From NCBI GenBank assembly GCA_003956705.1, contig QZCP01000745.1:1-64000 (forward strand): 64,000 bases of DNA. Direction: 5' to 3'. The stretch comes from Brevipalpus yothersi (lineage: Eukaryota > Arthropoda > Arachnida > Trombidiformes > Tenuipalpidae). Positions 24,924-36,293 of the stretch are shown in pieces (positions within the stretch are counted from its first letter, which is position 1; every line of letters begins with the position of its first letter). The notes beneath the pieces were generated by a model. That model was not told the DNA's origin and searched no databases. It was given only the letters and a program-made list of their open reading frames with translations. Made by a program: the position numbers and the translations under genes.

Positions 24924-26647
24924 GACCTGATGTGAGAGAAGTCTAAGGAATCAAAATTGCCAAGTACTTAATCAGCTAGAACCAAGTCAAGTAAATAAGT
25001 TAAGATTCACAAGAAAGAGTATTATCAACTAATATTATGGAAAAAACTAAATCAGTTAATCAGAGCCATGGCCATAGGAAAAGATTCGAAATGGTTGGTT
25101 AAAGGTTATCATCAATCAATATTGTTCGGGGAATTCTCTCAATTGTAACAGATTGATAACTTTAGGAATAGTCATGAGAACTCATTCTTCATTAGACACT
25201 TCTGAGGGTATTCCCAAGTATTATCTCGAAAATTATAATAGGAAACTACAGTATCATGTAGAGGTAAACTTATCTCCTTGGAAGACAGTCTGAAAAAACT
25301 TTCAACATTCTCGTGAAACGTTGAACAGAACACCAAGATATAGATCAATAAAAATCACAGATCTTTCTTACAAATGTCAATTTCTTTCGACAAGGTTTTC
25401 ACTGCATGTCAATCAAGGATTCAACCTATTGATTTATGAATAATCATTTAAGAAGTCTACGAGACAATCTGAGAGCCTTACATGCATCATGAATTCACTG
25501 AAAACTACTCTTACACGTAGCTACTTAATGAGCCTCTTCTTTAAATGAATATTTTTATCATTAATGGTGCTGTCAGAAACGCTTCATAAAAGATCCTATG
25601 AACTTTTTAATCGTTCTTACACCAATGAGTGACTTTCTAACATCTTTATCGTAATGTCTGCGGATCAATCCTCAATTTTACCACATGAAACTCGAAATTT
25701 AAGAAAAATTCTCAGTCACAATCTCATTCATCTATCATTTCTATCCTGTGAGAATTCTAGGAAAGAACTTAACGAGAAGCGAAGAACGCTTTTAGTACTA
25801 ATTCTATTGTGTGCTTATGTTATTCGATATTATATTCTTCTAGTTGTGGAGCCAGATAACGTTCTGGTTTACTATCTATGCGATGCTAATTATAAGCTAG
25901 GAAATGCTCGAATACCAATGACATTGGTTTATTCAATATGGATGACTGGAGCTGTAGGCTGTGGAATCTATTACAAATTAGCACATTGGCAACCGGCAAG
26001 ATATTACAAATCTTGGGCTCAAATAAGACAAGTATTCGAAAATTATCATTTCCATCAGACTGGTCCCCACTTATTCATGATCAAACTGTTCATTCTGATG
26101 GTTTATACATTTTTGGGAGTAGCAGCTTTGGTTGGAGTAGGTCTAGATGTTCCATGGTTTTTCTGGAGCCCCAAAAAATATTGGTTTTTCGGAATATTTT
26201 TCACCCTCTATCATGTATTAACAACTTTCTTGACCATTTCGTTTGGGGTTACAATGATCGCTTTTTACACTCTCCACAGTCTTCTTTATTTTAAAAGTTT
26301 TTCTGCTTTACATGAGGATCTTCTAAGAATACAGCGAATCACAAATGTGGCTCAAAAGATCAAGAAACAATCGATCTTTATCAAGCGATACATTTTATTA
26401 TATCGGGAAGCATTGAATACTTACAATTTCTACAAAGTTCCAAGTTGTTTAATGTTCATCGCTACTTATAGCAACCATTCAATGCTCGTATATTACATTT
26501 TCTTCAGTAACATTTTGTATGTCTACCGAATTCTTCTCCTAGTATACTGTGGATTTAACTTTTTCACTGGACTTTCGATGCACTTTCTGATGAGTGACAT
26601 GGTTATTGAAAAAGTACGCTTATCAATTTCACAGGCTTCTGATGATG
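24924..26647 (+). repeat. Segmental duplication unit A, donor-like copy
   Basis: The 3' flank of receptor 1 plus exon 1 and the start of intron 1 of receptor 2. The same block, with scattered substitutions, recurs at 33721-35452. Both start at gacctgatgtga and end at ttctgatgat. Confidence 0.88.
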
Positions 26648-26976
26648 ATTTTTGGCTCTCTAACACATATTCTTTCTTTTTCTCAAGATAAGAGCCATCA
26701 ATCGAAAGTTAATACCTTGTATTATTGATTCAAAGAGTGAAAGAGTCAAACGAAAAACTCTGGTCTTACTAGAATATACGGATGGTCATGATTTCTTCTC
26801 AATCTTTGGTAGTCTTCATTACACCAAATCAACCATGATTCTGGTAAACATTTCATCTTTATCAATATTTTTATCTTTGAAAATCTGATTTATTCAGTCT
26901 CATGTCTCTGTTGCAGGTGATTTTAGAGTCGACGATGCTTGTCCTCATGATCATCGCTAATTCTAATCATTTCTAA
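25654..26976 (+). CDS. Gustatory-receptor-like 7TM protein 2
   Basis: Exons 25654-26613, 26688-26843 and 26917-26976 give 391 residues with phase-0 introns. It starts MSADQSSILPHETRNL. The ATG at 25654 is chosen because an in-frame TGA lies just upstream, where the paralogue at 34459 has CGA. The last exon encodes VILESTMLVLMIIANSNHF. It differs from receptor 5 (34459) at about 22 of 320 residues in exon 1 but clearly in exons 2-3, where receptor 5 instead matches receptor 4. Confidence 0.72.
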
Positions 26977-27954
26977 TCATCATGAATACAGCATAAGAGG
27001 AGAATTGGCTGTTAATCCCAGGATTTCCTCCCAAGATCCACGTTAGTTAAAGAGCTTTTTGTTTGAATAGGCTAGCATCTTACAATAATAGATGGATATA
27101 TGGTTCTTTAGGATTTCTGTGATCCATTCAAGATGTTGACCAAAGCCAATAGAGGTATTTCTTTGTCATTTTAAGAAGCTATAAGGTTCAAAAGATGGAT
27201 TTCTTAGGGTTTCTCAGCTGAAAGTTCATAAAACAATCTTGGTTGAAACCACAAAACCAACTTGTTAGCTCATCACTGTAACAGCAACAAAACAACTGTT
27301 CTGGTGAAATTTTGATTTTTGAGCAAGAGTATCTAGAATCTCATTGATTGGATCTTTACGGTCAAGAATTCTTCTTTTTCTCGTGTTAGTCACTAACTAT
27401 CCTCGAGTTTAGGACAAAAAGTGTAAGTTTTTGAACATTATGTTTTAGTTCATTGAAGTTTCAGTTTCGATGCATTTTATCTGTGGAATTATCAGAGTAT
27501 AACCAATAAAATCAAAAAAAACTTCTTGATGAATAAAGTTTTTTGTCCCAATTCTGTTCTTTTGGGAGAGTTTCATTGCGGTTAATTTTTCTAAATCTCA
27601 GAAACGAACCATTAAGCTTGAGTATCAACCAGAGGTTACCTTCGAACATTGCGCAAATTAATACTTTCGTAATCGTTGATTAGTCAAATAATTGATTCAA
27701 GGTTTACGTGCACTGATGTAGTCATCTTCCTCAATTATCTCGAAATATTGCTAATAAGGCCATGAAAATAAATCGATTCCCAAATTGAGAGAAAGCATTC
27801 TTGCTTGGGGAAATTTCTCGATCAGATCCGTTTATTTATGGTAATCGGGAAACTTTCACCATTGGAATGATTTAGACTCGTTAAAGCATTCGGATCCTCA
27901 AATTGAAGTGGCTTTTCATCTATTTCTTCTCTCAATGATCTCGAGCCTGCCCCA
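26977..27954. other. Intergenic within the receptor array
   Basis: No coding exon seen. The only feature recognised is a sequence block at 27691-27714 that recurs upstream of two other array members. Confidence 0.55.
27691..27714 (+). promoter_or_regulatory. Shared upstream block of receptor subgroup (copy 1)
   Basis: Segment with core ATTGATTCAAGG followed by TACGTGCACT, about 240 bases before the start of the broken receptor at 27955. Similar blocks lie at 28524-28545 and 32108-32131. The function is inferred only from recurrence and distance, and may simply reflect common ancestry. Confidence 0.4.
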
Positions 27955-28441
27955 ATGCCTCCCCATAAGACTGAAAAATCGGAAAGAATCCTTCACCACG
28001 ATCTTATTCATCCATCGTTCCTATCCTCGGGAATCCTGAACAAGATCACAAAGAAAAAAGAATAGTAACACTGTTTCTCGTGATTTTTTGGGTCTCTACC
28101 ATCAGATATTGTATTCTTATTCATGTTGGACCTAGTAGCATCCTAGTTTTCTACCTTGATGGTGCTTATTACATGCTGGGAAATGATCGATCACCATTAA
28201 ATTTGATACTTGATTTGATACAATTTGATAATTGCCATGATCGGAGCAGCGAGTTGTGGAATTTATTATGAATTATGTCATAAGATTCCCACTAAATGCT
28301 ATCAATCATGAGCTCTCATAAGTCAAGTATTCAAATTTACTACTTTCATGATATTGGTCCATTTGAACAATTGATGAAGTTATCCATCATGAACATTTAC
28401 GCGGCTCATTTTTTCATGAGTGCTTCAATCACCCACGAGGT
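27955..28441 (+). pseudogene. Broken gustatory-receptor-like gene A
   Basis: Starts MPPHKTEKSERILHHDLIHPSFL, clearly homologous to the array members, but a one-base loss shifts the frame into a TAG after about 38 codons. Recognisable segments continue in other frames (IRYCILI; AYYMLGND; CHKIP). After the segment matching the start of TM3 (SIMNIYA) the sequence jumps directly to HFFMSASITHE, so roughly 150 codons covering TM3-TM6 are deleted. Closest in style to receptors 3 and 4. Confidence 0.85.
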
Positions 28442-28523
28442 TAGATTTTTAAAAAAAATCACCAGTTTTCTCTCTCTCTAAGTCTCTGCATCTATTTTCC
28501 TCAGATAGAAAGACCTCAATGAC

Positions 28524-28545
28524 TGATTCAAGAGTTTCGTGCACT
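28524..28545 (+). promoter_or_regulatory. Shared upstream block of receptor subgroup (copy 2)
   Basis: Core CTGATTCAAGAG then TTCGTGCACT, about 213 bases before the ATG of receptor 3 at 28758. Confidence 0.4.
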
Positions 28546-28757
28546 TTCGAAGTTTGCTCTTCAATTAGCCCTAAACTTTGCATAGAGGGCCATGGAAATA
28601 AATAAATTAACGCGATATTTCGAAACATTATCGATTAGATATTATGAGATGTTAGCGCTTTTCTGAACCAAATTTTGAGTTTTCGAGTGATTGAGATGAA
28701 TTGAACATCATTATTCATTGAAAGGCCTTTACTAGTCCTGGAAGGTATTCCCTCTCT

Positions 28758-30074
28758 ATGGCTTCAAAACTATCAATGCTGCCCCATGAAACCTCAAAAT
28801 TGAGGCGACTTCTTCATCACAATCTCATTCATTTATCCTTCTTGACATCAGAAAATCCTGAACAGGACCTCAAAGAAAAGAGAGTGGCAACCATATTCCT
28901 TATTGCTCTCTTAGCTTATTTCATCAGATTTTGTACAATTATTTTCATGAATCCAAACAGTGATTTAGTTTATTATCTTTGTGATGCCAATTATATGTTT
29001 GGAAGTGGTCACATACCGTTGACTACGCTAATTTTTATTGATATGATTGGAGCAGCAAGCTGTGGGATATATTACAAATTATGCCATAAAATACCGGCTA
29101 AATACTACAGATCTTGGGCTCACATAGGTGAAGTTTTCGAGAACTATCACCTTCATGGTTCAGGTCCTTTCAAACGATTGGTGAAGATGCATACCATAAA
29201 TATATATGCGGCCCTGGTCATTGGAACCCTGATGGGAATTGGACTAGATTTGCCTTTCTATGTCTACGCTCCGGTAAAATATTGGTTTTATTGCCTCTTT
29301 TGGACTCCATACCATATGTTGACAGGATATTTGACCATCACAAATCTATACACAATTACAATTTTTTACTGCATTCATTTTTACGTTTATTATTCGATTT
29401 TTTCGGATTTACATCGCGATTTATGTAGAATTCAATCAACATCCAATGCTTTCATAAAGCATTGGAGGCAGTTGGGTTTCATCAGAAGGTATATTTCCAA
29501 TTATAGAGAAGCCATGAACACCTATGGGTTTTACAAGAAGATTAATAATATTCTATTCACCACATCATACACAGTTCATTCAATACTTGTGTATTATGTG
29601 TTTTTTGGTGATGTTTTCTTATTGTTTCGGATTAATATGATTCTAGGCTGCTCATTGACATTCTCTGTTGGACTATCTACTCATTTTTTTATGAGCGCTT
29701 TGGTCACACGCAAGGTTTGGTTTTTAACGAAATTCTGCATTTTTTGACTAAAATCTCATTTTTTCCAGATCCAAGCTATCAATCAAAAATTGATGTCTTG
29801 TACTTGTGGTTCTCGGAATGTTCTTATCACAAGAAAAATCTTATTGCTACTCGAATCAACTGAAAATGAAAACTTCTTCTCTATTCTTGGAGGTCTTCAT
29901 TATACGAGCGAAAATTTCATTTTGGTAACTATTTTACTCTTATAATACCATAATCTATCACAAAAATCTTATTTACTGGCTCCTTGACTTTATTAGGTTT
30001 TTCTGGAGTCCTCTATGCTTGTGCTTTTGGTTGTCACAAATTCCAATCGATTCCAGATGGAGAATGCAAATTGA
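28758..30074 (+). CDS. Gustatory-receptor-like 7TM protein 3
   Basis: Exons 28758-29714, 29769-29924 and 29997-30074 give 396 residues. It starts MASKLSMLPHETSKL. Exon 1 ends VTRK at an AAG|GTTTGG donor; receptor 4 uses the same unusual GTTTG donor, which supports both models. The last exon is VFLESSMLVLLVVTNSNRF plus six residues. It belongs to the subgroup with CHKIPAKYYRSWAH and TPYHMLTGYL motifs and is intact by eye. Confidence 0.72.
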
Positions 30075-30414
30075 CCTGTAAATCAAGCACTTGAAATGTC
30101 ATTCATTGATCGGAGTGGGTTCTCTCAGCCTATTAATTATGTGCTGGGATTGGTTTATTCAACTAACAGAGCTTTTCTTGTTCGCCTCATAGCTGTTAAT
30201 ATTCTCAGATTTTCGGATCAAAACTTACGGCAACAGAACCTGATTCTCTCAGGCTACTGATTTTTCATTCGATTTTTTTCAATTTTTGGTAAGTTATCTG
30301 AGGAATCATGCTTCTCAATTTTGATTGATTGTGATAATGTATCTTATCTTTCCTGTTCTTTGAATGTAGAAGATATCCAAGGTAAATCCTCTTTTTTCCC
30401 TTCCTCACACAGTA

Positions 30415-31960
30415 GTTTCTATTGTACTAGTGACCCTAATCTGGGAAGCTCTTATGGAGATGAATTTTGATATTCTCTTCTATTTCCATGCTCTTATTGA
30501 ATACTGGCCCGATTGCCTTCTTTAGACAGCTTATCATATTTTGACTGGATTTTGATTATTTCAAATCTGTAAATCATAAAAATCGTCTATTTTATCCATT
30601 CCTTCATTCATTACACACTTTTCTACAAGTTATAGCGAGATTTGTATGATAGGATTCAATAAACAGTAAACGCCCCCAAAAAGTACCAAAAACAGATAGT
30701 CTTCATCGAAAGATACATTTTTGCTTACAAAGAGGCCATGAATACCTATGGTATTTTCGATCAAGATTGATATTATTTTATTTATTACATTACATTACTC
30801 GGTTCATTTGATGGTTCTGTATCACGTATTTTTTGTTGAAATGTTCTCATTTTTTCAAATAAATTTGATCCTCTGTAGCCTACTACAGGTTATCAAAAAA
30901 CGAAACTGAACACTTTTGATGGCCTGCAAAAATTTTATACCCATTAGATATAGATTTTTCTTGATTTCATTCTGATCAACAATCAATTGAGAATAGGTGA
31001 TTCGATTTCGGGGCAATTGAGATGGACCGTTCTGAAAAAAATCGGCTTAAACAAAAAAATTGGATTTTTTAATCTGTTAAGGCTCGATTTTTTTCCTCAT
31101 CAAATATCTTTTGATCCAGAGATTATTTTTCAATGAAACTTGCACAAACTAGAGATGCATATCTAATTGATATTCTATCAAAATTTAAAGTTCGATCTAT
31201 GACTGGGTGAGATTTTATTAACAAATTAGTGCATCTGAATTTTTGGATTTTGCAAGAAATCGGAGCATGCTTCGAGAGCATTTTTGGTTTGAGGTATTTT
31301 TTCGGCAATATCTGATCTCGAGTGGTCGAAATTTCACTCATACATAGGGGAGGTTCTTAAAAATCATTTATGGTAGTTTCAAACTTGTCTTTTGGATAAA
31401 ACTCACTTGGATCTGAGGAACAAGTCAAATTTTCGAAAATTCGAGCTTCCCCCCTTTTACTTCCATTAGAATGGTCAAAAATTTATCGATTCCGAATTTT
31501 TCACTGTCTAATGCTAGATAACTACTTTCTGACGATCATGTATCATTTTGAGTGTTCTTGGCCTCTTCTGTCATCCAGGATCTTGATTACATATAACCCT
31601 TGTCATAGCCTTCAAAAATCGTAGGAGCTACCCTATTCTCTTAGTCCAAAAATTTTCTTGAATCTTTGATAGAATAATAGTATAGACTTTGCACTTAAAT
31701 CTGAGATCAATGAGCAATCTAAAAACGGAAATCAAATAAATTTTCATCCGCTCTCTGAAAAATAATCAGCCATCAAAAGTGTTCAGTTTGGTTTTTTTAT
31801 AACCTGTAGTCTTCTCCCCTAGACTATCTATTCATTTTTTATGAGCGTTTTGGTCACATGTGAGGCTTGATTTGTGATGAGGTTCTTCATTCTAACATGC
31901 ATAACTGAATTCACTTTCTTTCCCTAGATTCAACCCAAATTTAACAAATAAAGATTTTGC
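30415..31960 (+). pseudogene. Broken gustatory-receptor-like gene B, split by a transposon
   Basis: Homology to receptors 3 and 4 begins around TM3-TM4 (no N-terminal part found) and shows multiple frame breaks: FHALIEYW, then TAYHILTG, then YQKQIVFIERYIFAYKEAMNTY in separate frames. At 30885 it is interrupted by a 921-base inverted-repeat element and resumes at 31807 with LSIHFL, then a degenerate exon 2 (IQPKFNK then stop). Joined across the element, the sequence aligns with receptor 4 around 33240-33290. Confidence 0.85.
30886..31806. mobile_element. Non-autonomous TIR element with TA target duplication
   Basis: The ends are inverted repeats of about 38 bases with two mismatches, starting CAGGTTAT and ending ATAACCTG, and including the shared stretch CTGAACACTTTTGATGGC. 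The dinucleotide TA flanks both sides (30884-30885 and 31807-31808), as in Tc1/mariner-type insertions. No transposase motif was seen; the largest internal minus-strand frame (72 residues, 31123-31341) resembles nothing I recognise. It is most likely a deletion derivative or MITE inserted into an already decaying receptor gene. Confidence 0.85.
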
Positions 31961-32107
31961 TACAATTCTAACCTTTCACGATGATTGATTTTCTCGAATC
32001 TTGAGCAATAGCTCGCAAGCTTGAGTATCGATCAATAGCATCTGAAATTGCATAAATGTTGCATATTGATCGATTGCTTATTTTCATAATCGTTAATTAC
32101 TCGGATA

Positions 32108-32131
32108 ATTGATCCAAGATTAACGTGCACT
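32108..32131 (+). promoter_or_regulatory. Shared upstream block of receptor subgroup (copy 3)
   Basis: Core ATTGATCCAAGA followed by TTAACGTGCACT, about 218 bases before the ATG of receptor 4. Confidence 0.4.
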
Positions 32132-32348
32132 GAGTTAGCCATCAGCCTCAGTTTTTCAAACTCTAGCATATGAAGTCATGAGAATGAATTGATTTGCGGA
32201 TCAACAGGAACCGTTCTGAGATGGGGAAAACATTCAACCAGATTCATTTATTTATGATTTTCGTGGAAGTTTTCAGCTTTGAAATGATCCAGCCCGGAAG
32301 GGTATCTGGGAATCTGAACTAAAGTTTCTTTTAATAGCCCCGTTTTCA

Positions 32349-33650
32349 ATGAGACAAAATTTGTCATCAATGTTGCCCAATAAGACTCAAAAATTAAGAA
32401 AAATTCTCTCTCACAACCTTATTCATCTATCGTTTTTACCTTCTGAGAATCCTCGACAAGATCTCAGAGAAAAGAGAGTTACTACATTTTTTCTTATAAT
32501 TTTTTGGATCTACATCATCAGATGCTGTGTAATTATTTTTATTGAACCGAATAATATCTTAGTTCTCTACCTTTTTGATGCTTTTTACATGCTGGGAAAT
32601 GGTCGATTACCATTAAATTTGGTAAAATTCGCGGGGCTTACTGGAGCAGCTTTTTGTGAAATTTATTATAAACTATGCCACAAGATTCCAGGGGAATACT
32701 ACAAATCTTGGGCTCTCATAAGTCAAGTTTTCGAAAATTATTATTTTCATGGTATTGGTCCCTTTGAGCGATTAATAAAGCTATCCATCATAAACATTTA
32801 TATGACTTTATTTGTAGGATTTTTTGTGGGGCTTGGACTAGATATTCCTTTTTACGTTCATGCTCCAATGAAATATTGGCTTTACGGACTGTTTTGGACA
32901 CCCTACCATATGTTGATCTGTTATCTAGCGCTTACAAAATTCTATACAATCACAATTTTCTATTTTATTCATTCCTTCATTTATTACACACTTTTCTCCA
33001 AGTTATGCCAAGATTTGTGTGACATTCAATCAAGTACAAACACTCTCAAGAAGTACCAAAAACAGATAGTTTTCATCGAAAGATACATTTCCGCTTACAA
33101 AGAAGCTTTTAATACCTATAGTTTTTACCAAAAGATTAATAATATTCTATTCATTACAACTTTCACCGTTCATTCAATACTTGTGTATTATGTGTTTTTC
33201 GGCAAATTTATCCTATTATTTCGGATAAATTTGATCCTTTGTGGCCTATTGTACTTCTTCCTCGGACTATCTACTCATTTTCTTGTGAGCGATTTGGTCA
33301 CATGCAAGGTTTGATTGTCATGAGAAATCTATTCATTTTTATGGTTAAACTTTTATTCTTTTCCAGATCCAATCCATTAATCGTAAATTGATATCATGTG
33401 CAGGAAATGGATTAATTCAGAGAAAAATTCTCATTCTACTAGAATCGATTGACGATAAAAACTTTTTCTCTATTCTCGGTGGTCTCTCTTACACTAGTAA
33501 AAATTTCATTCTGGTAATTATTCAACTTTGATAATACCACAAATTATCACCAAAAGCTCATTAACAATGACTCCTTAAATCCACCAGATTTTTTTGGAAT
33601 CATCTATGCTTGTACTTTTGATCGTCACCAACTCGAATCAATTCAATTAG
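32349..33650 (+). CDS. Gustatory-receptor-like 7TM protein 4
   Basis: Exons 32349-33308, 33367-33513 and 33588-33650 give 389 residues. It starts MRQNLSSMLPNKTQKL. Exon 2 is three codons shorter than in receptors 1-3 (49 versus 52). Exon 1 ends VTCK at an AAG|GTTTGA donor. Exons 2-3 and the flanking sequence are duplicated almost unchanged at 35454-35844, where they serve as the 3' end of receptor 5. Intact by eye. Confidence 0.72.
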
Positions 33651-33710
33651 GGAAACATGAATTGAACACTATGTTCTTAAAGGAAATCACACCTATCATG
33701 AAAATATATG
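33320..33710 (+). repeat. Segmental duplication unit B, copy 1
   Basis: Intron 1 (from atgagaaatc), exons 2-3 and the 3' flank of receptor 4. The matching copy is at 35454-35844; exon 2 shows one residue change in 49 and exon 3 one in 20. Confidence 0.9.
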
Positions 33711-33720
33711 GCATATATCT

Positions 33721-35452
33721 GACCTGATGTGAAAGAAGTTTGAAGAACCAATCGAAATTGTCAAGTACTTAATCAGCTATAGCCAAGTCAATTGAATAAG
33801 TCAAAATTAGTAAAAAAGAGTGTTAATAGCTAATATTATGGCAAACACTAAATCAGTCAATCAGAGCCATAGACACAGGGGAAGAATTGAAATGGTTAAT
33901 TAAAGGTCCTCAATCCTATCGATCAATATTGTTTAGGGAATTCTCTCAATCGTAACAGATTTATAACTTAGAGAAAAGTCATGAGAACTCATTCATCATT
34001 AGACACTTCTTAGAGTATGCCCAAGCATTATCTAAAAGATTATAATAGAAAAACCAGTATCATGTGAAGGTGAGCTCATCTCCTTGGAAGACAATCTGAA
34101 AAAACTTTCATCATTCTCGTGAAACGTTGAACAGAACACCAAGATATAGATCAATAAAAATCACAGATCTACCTACAAAAGTCAATTTCCTTCGACAAGG
34201 TATTCACTGCATTCCAATCAAGGGTTCAATCTATTGATTTATGAATAATCATTTGAGAAGTCTACAAGACGATCAGAGAGACTTTCATGAATCATGAATT
34301 CACTGAAAACTACTCTCACACATAGCTACTTAATGAGTCTCTTCTTTAAATGGATATTTTTATCATTAATGGTGCTGTCAGAAACGCTTCGTAAAAAATC
34401 CTATGAACTTTTCAATCTTTCTTACACTGATGAGCGACTTCCTACCATCTCCATCGTAATGTCTGCGGATCAATCTTCAATTCTACCACATGAAACTCGA
34501 AATTTAAGGAAAATTCTCAGTCACAATCTCATTCATCTATCATTTCTATCCTGCGAGAATTCTAGGAAAGAACTTAGCGAGAAGCGAAGAACCCTCTCAG
34601 TACTAATTCTATTGTGTGCTTATGTTATCAGATATTATATTCTCCTGGTTGTGGAACCAGATAACGTTCTCGTTTACTATCTATGCGATGCTAATTATAA
34701 GCTTGGCAATGCTCGAATACCAATGACATTGGTTTATTCAATATGGATGACTGGAGCTGTAGGCTGTGGAATCTATTACAAATTAGCACATTGGCAGCCG
34801 GCAAGATATTACAAATCTTGGGCTCAAATAAGACAAGTATTTGAAAATTATCATTTCCATCAGACTGGTCCCCACTTATTCATGATCAAACTGTTCATTC
34901 TGATAGTTTATGTATTCTTGGGAGTAGCAGCTTTGGTTGGAGTAGGTTTAGATGTTCCATGGTTTTTCTGGAGCCCCAAAAAATATTGGTTTTTCGGAAT
35001 ATTTTTCACCCTCTATCATGTATTAACAACTTTCTTGACCATTTCGTTTGGAGCTATAATGACCGCTTTTTACACTCTCCACAGCCTTCTTTATTTTAAA
35101 TGTTTTTCTGCTTTACATGAGGATCTTCTGAGAATACAGCGAATCACAAATGTGGCTCAAAAGATCAAGGAACAATCAACCTTCATCAAGCGATACATTT
35201 CATTATATCGGGAAGCCTTAAATACTTTCAATTTCTACAAAGTTCCAAGTAGTTTAATGTTCATTGCTACTTATTGCAACCATTCAATGATCGTATATTA
35301 CATTTTCTTCAGTAAAATTTTGTTTGTGTATCGAGTTCTCCTCCTAGTATATTGTGGATCTAACTTTTTTACTGGACTTTCGGTGCACTTTGTGATGAGT
35401 GATATGGTAATCAAAAAAGTAAGCTTATCAACTTCACAGACTTCTGATGATA
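33721..35452 (+). repeat. Segmental duplication unit A, inserted-like copy
   Basis: Counterpart of 24924-26647, placed between the two copies of unit B. It carries a full receptor exon 1. Confidence 0.88.
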
Positions 35453-35784
35453 AATGAGAAATCTATTCATTTTTATGGTTAAACTTTTATTCTTTTCCAG
35501 ATCCAATCCATTAATCGTAAATTAATATCATGTGCAAGAAATGGATTAATTCAGAGAAAAATTCTCATTCTACTAGAATCGATTGACGATAAAAACTTTT
35601 TCTCTATTCTCGGTGGTCTCTCTTACACTAGTAAAAATTTCATTCTGGTAATTATTCAACTTTGATAATACCACAAATTATCACCAAAAGCTCATTAACA
35701 ATGACTCCTTAAATCCACCAGGTTTTTTTGGAATCATCTATGCTTGTACTTTTGATCGTCACCAACTCGAATCAATTCAATTAG
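34459..35784 (+). CDS. Gustatory-receptor-like 7TM protein 5 (chimeric gene)
   Basis: Exons 34459-35418, 35501-35647 and 35722-35784 give 389 residues. Exon 1 (from MSADQSSILPHETRNL) is a close copy of receptor 2 exon 1, while exons 2-3 (IQSINRKLISC; VFLESSMLVLLIVTNSN) are near-identical to receptor 4. The join falls in intron 1 at 35452-35454, and because all array introns are phase 0 the frame is preserved. The frame is open upstream to 34294, but the ATG at 34459 aligns with the start in receptor 2, so it is preferred. Confidence 0.75.
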
Positions 35785-35844
35785 GGAAACATGAATTGAA
35801 CACTATTTTCTTAAAGGAAATCACACCTATCATGATAACATATG
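35454..35844 (+). repeat. Segmental duplication unit B, copy 2
   Basis: Direct repeat of 33320-33710, now forming the 3' end of the chimeric receptor 5. Confidence 0.9.
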
Positions 35845-36293
35845 GGAAATATTGTCACTCAGAATGAATCGATGAGTACAAGATAAGCTCTATGAGGAGG
35901 TTGATCATGATTTCCAATTGTTGGCCATTTCGAAAGTGAATTAAATCGAAGTGTACTAAATTAAACTCAACCGCTAGAGATCGCTTTGTGGCCATGAGAA
36001 ACTTTTGTTGACATCAGAGCCATAAACTTTTTAATTGCAAGTTTTAATATTCGAACCTGTTCATCAACGAGCTATAAATCATCTGATTGTTTGCCTTACG
36101 TTATCAGTGAAATTATAATCTTCAATTTTAATTAATTTTTGCTTAATCATATTTGTTTTGATTATCTTTGAATGTGATTATTACCCGATATGAGGGAGAT
36201 TTTTTCTTCCATTCCACATGGTTTTGATTCTTTTGAATCTCGTTCCCTCTAGATTTATCACCAATTTAATATATCGCAGAGGGTCTCTAAAGG
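35845..36293. other. Intergenic between receptor array and HMG-box gene
   Basis: AT-rich; nothing recognisable beyond the presumed promoter of the HMG-box gene. Confidence 0.6.

Noticed and set aside
31123..31341. 72-codon minus-strand frame inside the TIR element as a transposase remnant
   Set aside because: No DD[DE] or helix-turn-helix signature could be recognised; more likely chance.
34294..34458. Upstream extension of receptor 5 (55 extra residues)
   Set aside because: The close paralogue has a stop codon in the corresponding place, and all other array members start at the aligned Met.
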